Assembly: GCA_014905825.1 (NCBI GenBank)
Contig: JACGCN010000011.1
Coordinates: 62,001-126,000, forward strand
Direction of reading: 5' to 3'
Length of the DNA stretch: 64,000 nucleotides
Source: Lyophyllum atratum
Lineage: Eukaryota; Basidiomycota; Agaricomycetes; Agaricales; Lyophyllaceae
Part shown: in pieces, positions 1 through 10,400 of the stretch
Numbering within the stretch: position 1 is the first letter of the stretch
How the letters are laid out: every line of letters starts with the position of its first letter
Translations under genes and position numbers: made by a program
Notes under the pieces: model-generated
Database searches by the model: none
Told to the model about the DNA's origin: nothing
Seen by the model: only the letters and a program-made list of their open reading frames with translations

Positions 1-204
1 GGCCCCTCACGACGCAATGTACTTACCTGATACAGGTTCACATGCCTCTGTGTGAAGTATAAGCCAATTTTTGAGGAGGTAGAAAAAGATATTGGTGGAG
101 GCGGGCTTGGATGAGGAGGAGATAAGATGTCGCGGGGATTTCGCCCTTGGGTGGTTGTTTGGCACAGTTTGCCTGCACGGTCCGGGGCCCCATCAAAGTG
201 CGTC

Positions 205-256
205 TGAGTGCTTTTTTCTGCGGCAACACGTGACGCGCCGCAGAAAAAAGCACTCA
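205..256. repeat. Perfect 20-bp hairpin
   Basis: Two perfect 20-bp inverted arms (205-224 and 237-256) flank a 12-nt loop that contains CACGTG. It lies in non-coding DNA. There is no U-tract or neighbouring gene end to suggest a terminator. It may be the relic of a fold-back element; the function is unknown. Confidence 0.85.
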
Positions 257-386
257 CTTTCAATGACATCATACGAACGCATCAAACAAAGAATACAATT
301 TTCTCATTGGACTCGTGTCAACATTCTGCTTAAACATGACTCACGCGTTATCAAATGCATCAGCTCATTGGTCTGGGGGTGGGAAT

Positions 387-440
387 TATGACGTGTCTAA
401 GTTGCGCAAAACCGCTTTTGCGCAACTTAGACACGTCATA
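387..440. repeat. Perfect 25-bp hairpin, 4-nt loop
   Basis: Perfect inverted arms of 25 bp (387-411 and 416-440) are separated only by CCGC. Such a long uninterrupted palindrome is rare by chance and is usually unstable. It lies 147 bp from the 205-256 hairpin, so the two may belong to one fold-back or miniature element. I could not define outer terminal repeats or target duplications. Confidence 0.9.
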
Positions 441-747
441 GTTTCCACGGCTCGGCTTTTGCCTCCACTGAGCCCTCTCGAACTTTTTGTTGGCAATGGT
501 CCCGCTCAAACAGCAAGGTTACACATGGATATAGTGGCATGCGGGCAGGCACTCACGCTTAAGTTCTTAAATTCCAATCTCATTTTTTGATTTCAATCTC
601 GCTCTCATGAATCTATGATCAATCTAGATTTCCGGTTGTTTCTGGTTGCGCGCGTTGGTGGTGTACACGCATAGGTCACTGTAGGTAAGCCATATGAGTT
701 CAAGTTGGATCTGAAGGTCGCTTTGGGTGGTGTATCCACCTAAATCT

Positions 748-804
748 GGTGGGGTACCCGGTTGAATTGGGTAGCGTACCCAGTTGAATTTGGTAGTGTA
801 CCCA
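748..804. repeat. Short degenerate tandem repeat, ~22-bp unit
   Basis: Almost three imperfect units are built around GTACCC(A/G)(G)TTGAATT, at about 748-768, 769-790 and 791-804. They lie just upstream of the gene starting at 883, so they could sit in its promoter. The role is unknown. Confidence 0.6.
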
Positions 805-882
805 ATGTTCGGTTGCATCTTCTGAGCGATTTCAGTCACTTCCTTTCTCCGGTCCTCCCTTACTTATTTCTTAAGTCAGGCA

Positions 883-1694
883 ATGGACGACAGTCAAGTC
901 TCACCAAAGAGGGGGACAGACGGTTTGACAAAATACCAACGCTATTACAAAAAGTATGTCATACTACCTTGCACACATTAATTTGCTATTGATAAGTCTA
1001 CAGTCATCCGGAGGCCAGAGAGAAAAATCTGGAACGTGCACGACTACGCCGTGAGGAGGAGAGAAAGAAGAAAGCTGTCAAGTCACCAGCCCAATCAAGT
1101 CGCGCTTTTACGCCTAGGCTCCCGTCGGATTTTCGTGCAACTAAGAGAAACAACCAATGGGCTATGTACGGTGAAGCCGTCAATTCGATGATAGGCCCTT
1201 GCCCTCCGGAGCCCCTCCCCGATCCTGATAGCTTTGTGGAGATGGACGAACTCACCCCACTGACAATACAGATTTTTGATTGGGCAGAAGGATGGGGAGG
1301 CGTGACATTTTGGGCAATCGGAATCGAGAGATCCTTCCAGTTGGCTGTGGAGGATAAGCGGGTCGAAGAATGGAGAGTTCAGTTGGAGAATCATGCCGAG
1401 GTGGGAAGGCAACTACTTCGGGGGTTGCACGAGATGGATGGGCGTCTACCACTGGAGACATATAAGGTCAAGCAGCTATGGAGGCTCAAATGCGGATTAA
1501 TCGAAGTTCTGGTGAAGGGACTTACAATACTGGACATCAAAACATCGCTTCTACCCGACCTTTGCGCAGTCAACGAGGGCAGAACAACGGCAAGAATGGT
1601 GATGGAGCCTGTCAACAAAGAAGAGGAGGTTAGCGAACATCACGATGGTATAGACTCGGACAGCGGGGGAGATCAAGACATATATTCATCATAA
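883..1694 (+). CDS. Uncharacterised basic/coiled protein, 253 aa
   Basis: Exons 883-953 and 1004-1694 encode 253 aa, ending in TAA. The 50-nt intron (GTATGT..CTACAG) rejoins the frame cleanly across an Asn codon. The N-terminus is highly charged and helical: a Tyr-rich YQRYYKNHPEARE stretch followed by alternating Arg/Glu/Lys, about residues 15-45. The middle has Trp-rich helices (VEEWRVQLENHAEVGR) and the C-terminal 35 residues are acidic (EEEVSE..DSDSGGD). I do not recognise a named domain. The N-terminal pattern resembles uncharacterised proteins that I recall as repeated in Agaricomycetes (memory, not searched). It converges on the next gene with only 37 bp between the stops. Confidence 0.7.
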
Positions 1695-1731
1695 AACTTA
1701 TAACAATTTTATATAGCGTAAACTGGCAAGG

Positions 1732-2666
1732 CTAATGAGTCAGAATCTCCTCGGTGACACGCACGACACGACCATCACACAAAGCATCATTGTAGGCTTT
1801 CGTAGCTTCAGCCTTGGTTTTGTAGCTCTGTGCAGTAGCGCCGGAAATACCTGTCATGTTGGGATTGAGATACAGGCTGAGAAAATGCATCAGTTCGGTA
1901 TAGGAATGACATCAAGGACAAGTAACGTACGAGTCCGAGAATACACCAGGGTTTCGGCCGAGTGTAACTACATACCATCGGCTCCGACGGGGCTGAACCG
2001 TCGGAGAGGGTGGAGCTTTGGATAAAGTATATCAGCATATTTAAATTCAGGAGTGAGAAAGGACAAATACCAGGCGTCTCATGTGGGCTTGGGGAGGATG
2101 ATTCTGATGAGCTGTCCGAATCCGAAGAGATCCATACGACGCTAGTGTCTTCATCATTCTCTTTATTGTGGCTTACGCCTCCATGAGGACCAGGTGCAGC
2201 TGAATGTTCTGCCCGCTCCGCAGCTGCATCACGGCCACGCGAATGATTCTTGGGTGTATCTTCAAATTGATCTCAAATGGAGAGCTGAAACAGAGAGTCG
2301 GCTAGCATACCTTGGATGACAAAGTAGCCGAGACGATCACACAACTCACGCAGCGGTTCAGGCATCTCAACTGGATCTGGGGCACGATAACCCATGGCTA
2401 ATGCAACTTCTGCATGCGGACGTCGCATCAGAGGAGTAGGAAACACCAAATGATCAGGAAGAACATACCTGAGGGAACTGGGACCGGAATTCGTGCAGCA
2501 GCTGTGTCCAGAGTCAGGATCTTGTATGGAACGGGGTGGCATAGGAGTACTTACCATCATGCGCTGTCCGTAAAGCATTTGACAAGACTTGAAGAGCGTG
2601 TGCTGTATTGGTGCAGGAGGCACAGGGTCTCTCTACAGCGGTACCGGATGGTGGTGGTGGATTCAT
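1732..2666 (-). CDS. Protein with viroplasmin/RNase H1 N-terminal-like domain, 220 aa
   Basis: Six exons read on the minus strand: 2666-2555, 2501-2469, 2409-2311, 2259-2071, 2015-1931 and 1876-1732. All phases agree and give 220 aa plus TAG. The N-terminus is Pro-rich with a CxxC (RPCASCTNT). The middle is disordered with an acidic Ser run (SSDSDSSSESSSPSP). The C-terminal ~65 residues read WYVVTLGRNPGVFSD...GISGATAQSYKTKAEATKAY. That is the pattern of the caulimovirus viroplasmin / RNase H1 N-terminal module: WY.V..G...GV, then an SGA motif, then an EA..AY helix. In RNase H1 this module binds RNA:DNA hybrids. No RNase H catalytic domain follows, so a binding role is inference. Two introns (1 before exon 4, 1 before exon 5) end in AAG. 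Each is supported by the frame and by motif continuity. Confidence 0.7.
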
Positions 2667-2981
2667 CGCGCAGAGAATGTGAATCTGATGATGAAGATTA
2701 GTTCTGCCTATTTATCGTGTTGATGAACGCGATCTGAAATGTACCGATTGATGGATTGAATTGCCAAAAAAAAAACATGTGCGAGGCGGTGTCATGGATT
2801 GATGTGTACCGTGTACCTGGTCGAAATCCTGGGCCGTCCACTGTATGTATGTATCATGGCTAGGCTAGTGGGCCGTGATAGATCATTGAATATGAAGGCT
2901 GTAGAGATGATATAACGTTACCTATGACCATAGACAGCCCCACCATTTGTCCTATATTCACTTCGCATTCCGTCTTCCCCG
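2667..2981. other. Intergenic, divergent promoter region
   Basis: These 315 bp separate the viroplasmin-domain gene (minus) and the next gene (plus), so they probably carry both promoters. An A-tract lies near 2766-2774. I see no repeat or RNA gene. Confidence 0.4.
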
Positions 2982-5900
2982 ATGCCGCCGCCGAGATGGT
3001 CCACCGATGTTCAGTTCGAATTCTTGAAGAAACGGTTTCCGCTGTATCTGAAGATCAAGGCGGAAAAGCTGGGTACCAAGTCCGAGAAAGTACTTAACCA
3101 GTTTAACGCGGACCTCATTGTCGAGTGGTTTGTCGCTTGGCCTGAGGTTGACGCCTTGGTTGCGCTTGGAAAGCTTCCACCGGCTGCTTCTGAGAAACAT
3201 GAAGATCATGAGCAGTACGTTGAGACGGCGGAGCACCTGGATATAGTGGGAGCCGCTGTGAAGAAGCGACGAGAGGTCAGTGCTTTCTAAAATATGAGGA
3301 GACGAAATCTAAGACTGACATGCTTTGTATCATCGTAGATGTTGAAGACGTGGTACCGTAACGAGTACAGGAAGGCCGCTGGTCAACAGGGCGCACGCCG
3401 TTCGAAGCCGGTCCTGTTGTCCTCTCTTCTCAACGGCAGTAAGAAGCGGCGGGTCCATAAGGCTGTGGAGATATATCAAGGGTTATGCAAAGAGAAGATA
3501 CACGCGTTGATGGCTGTCGAGGTGGACAACTACGAGAAGGAGCATGGGGTATCTAAAGCCACGGTGAAGGTGATGGAAGAGGTCAAGTTGGGTATCGAGA
3601 ACGATCTGGAGAGTTTGGGCGAGAATGAGCCTGTCGAGGATGTTATGGAGCAGGATACCAGTCTGTTGGATAAGGCTTCGAAGAAATTCAAGTCTTGGTA
3701 CATGTCGACACGGCAAAAGGTGGTGGATAAGGCATGGAAAGGAGAGACAGAAGAAGTGAAGGCGCAGGTGCAGGAACTTCTGGAAGATGAACGGATGGAG
3801 TTTGCAGCCATGGTCCTCGACGATGGAAAGGAAGGCCTAGCACGATCTGTGGAGCAGCGTGAACGGTAAGTGCCAGTGTTTCGTGTTTCCCATGATGTCA
3901 GTACTGACATTTTTTGAATAAGTGTAATCGCGAATCTTCTTGCAATTCTTGAAGACACCTGCGAGGAGATTGATAGACTCTGTGGCTGGTCGACGTTTGT
4001 GATCGCAGGCGGCCCGAATCCGTCAGCAGGGAATAATATCTCTCTGCAGATGTACGTTATTTGTTGCTTTATATTTGCTACAAAGCTGAACTGACGCATC
4101 ATTAGGGTCAACTTTGGGAAAACACCCAAGGGCAAAAGCTTTCTCGAATCGTACAAGGAACCTAACAAACTCTGGAAGAAATCATATTTGAAGTGGCTTT
4201 TGAAGGTGTACCGTAAGTCTGGCCTCAGTCTATCTACAGCGCCATAGTAATCTGTGTATAGCCGGGAGCCAGATTGCCGATGCTCAACCCCTTGCGCCAT
4301 CCGAATCGTCCAACACCCTACCCCGGCTACCCGCAGATCCTTCAGAAACCCTGATCGCATTTGATGAAGACAACTTGGACCTGCCCAATGTTCCCTCCAG
4401 CCCTCAGCTCTTATCCAAATCCGCTCTCGATGAAGACCGTGACGAGGTGATTGCATTCGATGAAGACGACTTGGAGTCGGAAGATCCCACCGTTCCCTAC
4501 AGCCCTCAGCCCTCATCCACATCTGCTCTTCCCCTGGTCATATCAAGGCCTGCAGTCTCGCCCACTGTTCCATCCAGCGCGCCCCCACCCACAACTGCTC
4601 TTCCCCTATTAAGGCCTGCAGTCTTCAGCTCTCCGGATCAGCCCTTACCAATCGAGTCCAACAGCAATGGCATTGGACACTACCCTCCCAACATGTTCGG
4701 ATATCAGCAACTGTCAGCCGGAGCTGCAATCGTCAATGTACCCGAGTCCAACAGCAATGGCATTGGACAGGACCCTTCCAACATGTTCGGATATCAGCAA
4801 CCGTCGGCCGGAGCTATCAGCAACCAGGCACCGGAGCCCTGGATGTTCAATGATCCATCGCTATTCCCACCAGCGTCGACGGACCTTCTTCTGTCTGATT
4901 TCACCGCATTCCTCGATCAGCAGCGTGTTCAGCAACATCAAGCGGAAAGCTTTGTCTTCCCCCACAATCTTGACTTTTCTCAATTTCACACTCTCACCCC
5001 CAATGACTCGTTCTTAGCACCCGTGAATCCCAGCCAAACTTCGGCGCCCCCCATAGTTCCATTGACCAACTCGACTGAATCTACCCATGCTCACTCCTTC
5101 CCCGATCTACTCGCACATACACCGATCAATGTTCAGATACCCGTCGCTGGATCTTTTCAGCCCCCTGTGTTTGCTCAACCACTCCCTCAGCCGTCTGTTC
5201 ATGCATCTGCCCTCGTAGCTGCTTCAGTCCAGCCTTCTGCTGGTGCTGTACCTATCTCTCAGGAGCTGTCCCATTCACCAGCCGTCTCTCAACAACCTAA
5301 TGTAGCTGTTCCTTCTCCAATCGAGCCGCCGGTCGCTGCCCCAGCTCTTACTCAGCGCATGCCATTGGCTGGCGCCCTTCCACCCACTTACAGTCGGATT
5401 GCCCAGACTGCACCAGTGCAGGCTGCTCCCGCCACCCCTCCACGGTTTGGACGAATACAACAGACACTTGCAGCCCCATCAGTTGGAGTAGCAGAAGGAC
5501 AAACCTCGGCAGAACCGCCGGTAGATCCATCACCACCATCGTTTCCGTCCACGCGTCCCTCCACAAAGCCGAAACCAACTCCCAAACTGGTCGATGCAGA
5601 TAAGACTGATGGTGGCGCTGGGAGGGGAAGAGGAAAAGGTGTTCGTGGGGTTCGAGGTGCTCGCAGAGGTCGTGGAGGTCGAGGTGGTCGTGGAGGTCGA
5701 GGTGGCCATGGAGGGGGACGGGATGGAACAGCAACTGCAGATTCCAGCCCTGCGGATTCGCATGATCGGGACCAACCTCACCTACCTGATGTCGCCACAA
5801 CAACCAAGGCCGTCAACAATGTTCTCGCACTGGACGATGTAGGAGAAACTTCGGCAGATGGAGCCACAACATCGAGCGACCTGAACGAGAAGGCGAAGCG

Positions 5901-6115
5901 CCCTGCAAATACATGGGCTCCTACACATTCGAAGCGTGTCCCCACCGCTCCTCAGAGGCCTGATGGAACGCGAGCCACTGTGATGGAGAGTGTTGGCTCT
6001 AAGCGTAAGGCAGGCAGTACAGGCGCAGGTAAAGCATCGAAAAAGTGTGTATTCCTTGTCTATCTAACGCACGCACACTTACTGAGTCACATATTGTAGG
6101 GGGAAAACTAATTAG
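2982..6115 (+). CDS. Large uncharacterised protein with RGG tail, 951 aa
   Basis: Six exons, 2982-3275, 3339-3865, 3923-4051, 4106-4212, 4262-6044 and 6100-6115, join in frame to 951 aa plus TAG. The first ~350 residues are a Lys/Glu-rich helical region. It starts MPPPRWSTDVQFEFLKKRFP and contains LKTWYRNEYRKA and later LCGWSTFVIAGGPNPSAG. I recall this pattern from an unnamed gene family expanded in Agaricomycetes. From about residue 355 the protein is Pro/Ser/Ala/Gln-rich and disordered. It includes two tandem 30-aa repeats (ESNSNGIG...NMFGYQQ) and an RGG box near residues 810-840 (RGRGGRGGRGG), typical of RNA-binding tails. The last exon adds only five residues. One intron ends in AAG (3922). 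No catalytic motif is visible and the function is unknown. Confidence 0.75.
4654..4833 (+). repeat. 90-bp tandem duplication inside the coding exon
   Basis: Units 4654-4743 and 4744-4833 each encode 30 residues starting ESNSNGIG and ending in an Ala/Pro-rich stretch. The period is a multiple of three and keeps the frame. The copies have diverged slightly at protein level (HYPP against QDPS). Confidence 0.85.
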
Positions 6116-6253
6116 TCAAGGCGTATTTAGTCTAAGGAATATGATCGTCTCCATGTCAGTCAATAGATGCTGACCTTAATTACATTGACATATCGAAGTG
6201 CACAATAATAAGTCAGCGATATATTGTCTATAGCGGTAGTGATAGTGAGTCGG

Positions 6254-7093
6254 TGATATATCAACCGCCTACACCCGTCGCAACTCATCTGATATATCAT
6301 TAAACTACAGCAGTCGTTGGAGGTCATAATTAGGCGGACTAGGTGATATATCATCCAGCTACATGATATATCAGCAGTTGTTGGAAGTCATAATTATGCG
6401 GACAAGGTGATATATCATTCAGCTATGTGATATATCATCTGTCGATGATCAGTTCGGAGTTACAGCTGGATGATATATCACGTCCTGGAGGATCTTAATC
6501 CATCTCATTCAACATTGTTCCAGGTCATGATATATCACCTGATTGGAGAACATGATCGTATCCAAATTCGAACTTCGTAGTAAACTATACTGCTAATATG
6601 CAAATCCTTACTTCTGCATGAGATACATGATTTGAATCAAGGGTGATGACTAGGGGTGGTAGAAACAGAAGATCCATGGAATACCTTTATAAAGATAAGG
6701 TAGAGAGTATGCAAAGGAGGGAGCACGGGAAAGGAACGCGGGAGCGAATTAGGGGGGAGGGAGGGGGGGAGGAAGGCGCAAAGCGCCAGGAACACGGTAT
6801 CTAATTATAGATTCTCCGAACGTAGATTCCCCAAACGATAAAAGGCGGCGCGCCTGATACAAGCGAGCCGCTATGACGTAGTGATCCTGGACAGGCGGGG
6901 GCGCATGCAGGAGGCGCTCGGGAATATGCCGTGGGCAGAAGGATGCCGAGGGATGCCGGATGCGCAAGCAAGCACACAGACCGCGAGGGAATGATATATC
7001 ACATCCCGAGATATGATACATCATATCCGCCCATAGACTGTGGGGGTTGATACATCAGCATGTGTCCTACAGCCACGGACAATTGATATATCA
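6254..7093. repeat. Cluster of palindrome TGATATATCA
   Basis: Ten exact copies of the 10-bp palindrome TGATATATCA start at 6254, 6290, 6344, 6364, 6408, 6428, 6471, 6528, 6992 and 7084. Two single-mismatch copies (TGATACATCA) start at 7014 and 7048. A 10-mer is expected about once per megabase, so this is far above chance. The stretch is intergenic and AT-rich, between a plus-strand gene ending at 6115 and TOR ending at 7476. Only one other exact copy was noticed, at 30337. Confidence 0.9.
6311..6438. repeat. 64-bp tandem duplication carrying four palindromes
   Basis: Units 6311-6374 and 6375-6438 are near-identical and start CAG(T)..GTTGGAGGTCATAAT or the like. Each carries two TGATATATCA sites at the same offsets (6344/6364 and 6408/6428). 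Part of the cluster therefore grew by tandem duplication, while the remaining sites lie in unrelated flanks. Confidence 0.8.
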
Positions 7094-7220
7094 TATTCCC
7101 AGCCTAGCCTGAGTTTGAATAGTGTCGAAAGTCGCGCAGTAGCTCGAAAAAGCTTGCCCAAAAGCTATATGAACGTCATTTGAAAGTAAAAGTACTCGAA
7201 AGTCGATCAAAGCGTCTCAG

Positions 7221-7348
7221 AAAGATGATGTGATTCTTCTGATGTTGGTGATAGTGTCATGACGTCGCAAGGTTGCGGGTATCCTTACGGTCAAGGGTGG
7301 CACTGGTGCTATCGTGGAATACAAAGGCCTCGGTATCGAATCTCTGTC
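7221..7348 (+). pseudogene. Aconitase gene relic (~40 codons)
   Basis: One plus-strand frame reads KDDVIL, then about 30 bp of unrelated sequence with a stop, then [20 protein letters not shown] and GIESLS. This is the conserved aconitase segment K-D-(V/I)-I-L-K-(V/L)-A-G-(I)-T-V-K-G-G-T-G-I-V-E-Y-G that precedes the CTGMATICNMGAE block. The expected downstream block is missing and the frame stops within about 30 codons. No other aconitase exon is visible nearby. I read it as a decayed fragment, either from retroposition or from a partial duplication. It ends about 130 bp from the 3' end of TOR. Confidence 0.6.
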
Positions 7349-7475
7349 TTTCTTATCATTCTTTTCTGGCGACATGTCATCTATTCAATTCTGATTGCCT
7401 GGGTATACAGAGATTGTTACGACAGATGGCAGGCCTTGGAACCACGAGTTTGAACATATTTGGGCCTCAAATCCT

Positions 7476-10400
7476 TTACCAGTAAGCACACCACCCATTG
7501 AAAGCCGTACAGAGGTTTTCAATAGCCGTAGCCTGCTGAATCAATCGATCAACTTGAACATCAATGCTGAGCGCAACATCAGGAGTGAAATCACGGCCTG
7601 AGTTAAGTCTGATTAGCCCGCCGAATGATGAGGGTATATCTTAGCCCACCTGTCAGCTTATGTTGGACACGGTTACACACAGATAGGGCACTTTCGTTTC
7701 GTACTTCCTGCGCTCTTGGTTGTTCCTCCGCTTCTCGACATGAATACATGTTAGAAGGGGATTATGGTACGAGCAGTGTGAAGAAATACCGTTGAAGATT
7801 TCGTTCTCGTTGGCCTTGGCTTTGCGCGTAGGGGCTTGAGGACGAGCAGGCGCTTCTATTCCGACATCCGTTTCATCAGCGTGCTGATGGGTATCCTTCG
7901 ATCCAGAGGGCTTAGGAAGGTCGATTTCTCGAACGTCGACCTCTGTCCGCATCAACCTCCAGCTGATCAGCGGATCATATACAAGAGCCTCTAGGACTGC
8001 CATCAACGAGTCCTTGTTGTCCCTCAAAACTCGCATCGTGATCTCGCAAGTCTTTCTAAAGCTACCCTCGATCCCACTGACCTGAACACGTTGGTTGTGA
8101 TCAGGGTGTTACTCTACACGTAACGATAGGGGGGGCTTACCTCCATGGCCTGGATGAGCATCCTCGTCAGCCGGAATGGTACCTTTTCCGGGTACTTTTC
8201 ACGGTACATCGCGACCTCAAAGCAGTCCCCGAAGTCTATGTGAACAATCATGCCGGTACTGCGTTCTAGAAGGATATTCGATGGATGACGATCTCCAAGA
8301 CCCAGAATATGCCCGACCATGCTGTTCACAGCCAAAGATCGAGTGTATGTCGCGCGACGCTCTACCCAATGCTCCGAGCTCTCGCTCTTCAACCAAAGTA
8401 TTCTATAGAGATCTTGGCCTGTCGTGTTGTCCAAAGCGTACTCGAAGACTTCGATTTTCTGTAACAATGTCAAACTTTCGTAGCTCGGGGCCATCTGTAC
8501 AAGAAAATGTCAGCTGTGGCTCGGTTACCAGACGGACATAGAATGTTATTACTTGAAGCATGAGACGATATTCGATATTGACAAGAACTCTTCTTGAGTC
8601 GCGATAACCGCGGATGAGAACGTGAAGAGTGTCGACATCCTGCACTAGGCCAATCAGTCCCGCGTTCGGGGCTAGTGGGATAACTGGATAGTGTTGAATA
8701 TGTAGGTGACGCCTGAAACTCTCTGTATCGGCGGCTAGAAGGTTGCTGACGAGGCTGTAGAACTGCATCACTCGTTCGTCTTGACGAAGATCCTCGTGGC
8801 CTTGTAAACCATTAGAGATTTTCAACGGAAACGAGTTCACCCCAAACCGTACCTTTGAGGAGGTACTGATAGTCTCTGCCATCACTACCCTTGATTGATA
8901 GACGACGCGGGCGTTGTTTACTATCGTAGACGCTAAGCTCCGGGGATAAGCTCGATATCGTAATGATAGGTCTTCCGCTTTGATATGATCCTGGGCCTGT
9001 TAAGTACAGGGGGAACGATAATATACGAGCAAGAACAGATTCACCTGGAATTGCGAGGTCAAGGTTACGAGCTTTTAGCAGGATGGGCGAAACCTGCTGC
9101 AAATTAAGCGTCTTCCATTGTGGTATTTGCTTCTCCAGCTTTCGATAGATCTTTGCGTGCCCTCATGTTCAGTGCGCAGTGAGTCTTCGATGTGAAGACG
9201 ACTTACAGTATAGTAGATATCCCAAGATTTATCCAGTTCACTGACGCTACCATGTGTACGCCATCGTCGAGTTGCCTCACGAGCCTCCCGTAGCTCCGGC
9301 CCATATACTTGTGCAAACGCCGTTTCTCGTGCTGTTGTGGGGCCCTGAACAAACCTTTAAGCACTCGGAGATGTTGTCTGGTACTTGGCTTACGGCTTCA
9401 AGCATATCATGAAGCGGCTCCAGGGTCGCAATCATGTTGTCTGGGTCCTTCGAAACGAAGTAATAGCGAGATGCCTCCTCGAGAGCTTCGTACCAAAGCT
9501 CATGCCACAGTATCGCTACGCGAATAAGCTCGTGACTGACAAGGAGAGCCTAGAATGCACGTTAGGAGCCTACTCGATGATGAGGTACCCATGTTCGTAC
9601 CTGAGTGACTATGGTAGGGCTATGCTCTCGCATTCTGTCCATTATTGCTAAGGCCCCATTGCGACGAGAAGCACTCGGTGACTTCGACGCAACTGTCAGT
9701 GGATAGATAAGCGCTTGGGGATGATGCTTTCCAATATCGGCCAGCAGGGTATGGATGTTTTGCCGAAGATTAGCGTGGGGTGTTTGGATCCTTGCAATGA
9801 TCTGGCAAACGGCGATAAGTCATGTGCCTCGAAAGAAGCGACAGAATTATCCCACTTGAGGTATCACGGCGACCCATGTCCCCACCTCGACGCTGGTAAA
9901 TCCGACATTCATCGCTTGGTTGACTTCGCCGATAGATCCAAATTTGAACCAAAGCGTCAACAGACGGAGTGTGTCTTGCAAAGTCTCTTTATTTCGGAGT
10001 ATTATTGACTGGAAGAAAGCTAAGGAGAAATGGATCAGTATCGTCACCAACTAGGCGCCAAATTGCATACCGTTCACGGCTTGCACGATATGAGCAATAA
10101 CGGCACGACTGGGCCCCTCAGCACTACGGTTCGCATTTCGACTTTCGATGTCGGTAGCGACTTCAAGATTCGCCATAGCCCATTTATGCCATGCTTTATA
10201 CCAGGTAGGGTCGAAATGTGTCGCAAGGTAATAAGCATGGAGAATCTCTTCCACATTTCGCTGTCAAACCAGTGTTGAGGGCCAATGATCACATCGACTG
10301 GTGAGAACACTCACCTCCTTCCAGTCATTAGTGAGTTCAACTTGCCAATCACCTGTCTTTAAGTAACAGCGAGCAATCAGTTTCGATAGTTCAGTCAGCT

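Noticed and set aside
3530..4522. 330-codon minus-strand frame
   Set aside because: It overlaps four well-joined exons and three introns of the plus-strand 951-aa gene and has no recognisable content.
6254..7093. CRISPR array as explanation of the repeated 10-mer
   Set aside because: The repeat is only 10 bp, spacing is irregular, and the host is a eukaryote.
7395..7601. Plus-strand frame next to the aconitase relic (TTDGRPWNHEFEHIW)
   Set aside because: Its 3' half is antisense to the TOR FATC exon; the 5' half matches nothing I know.
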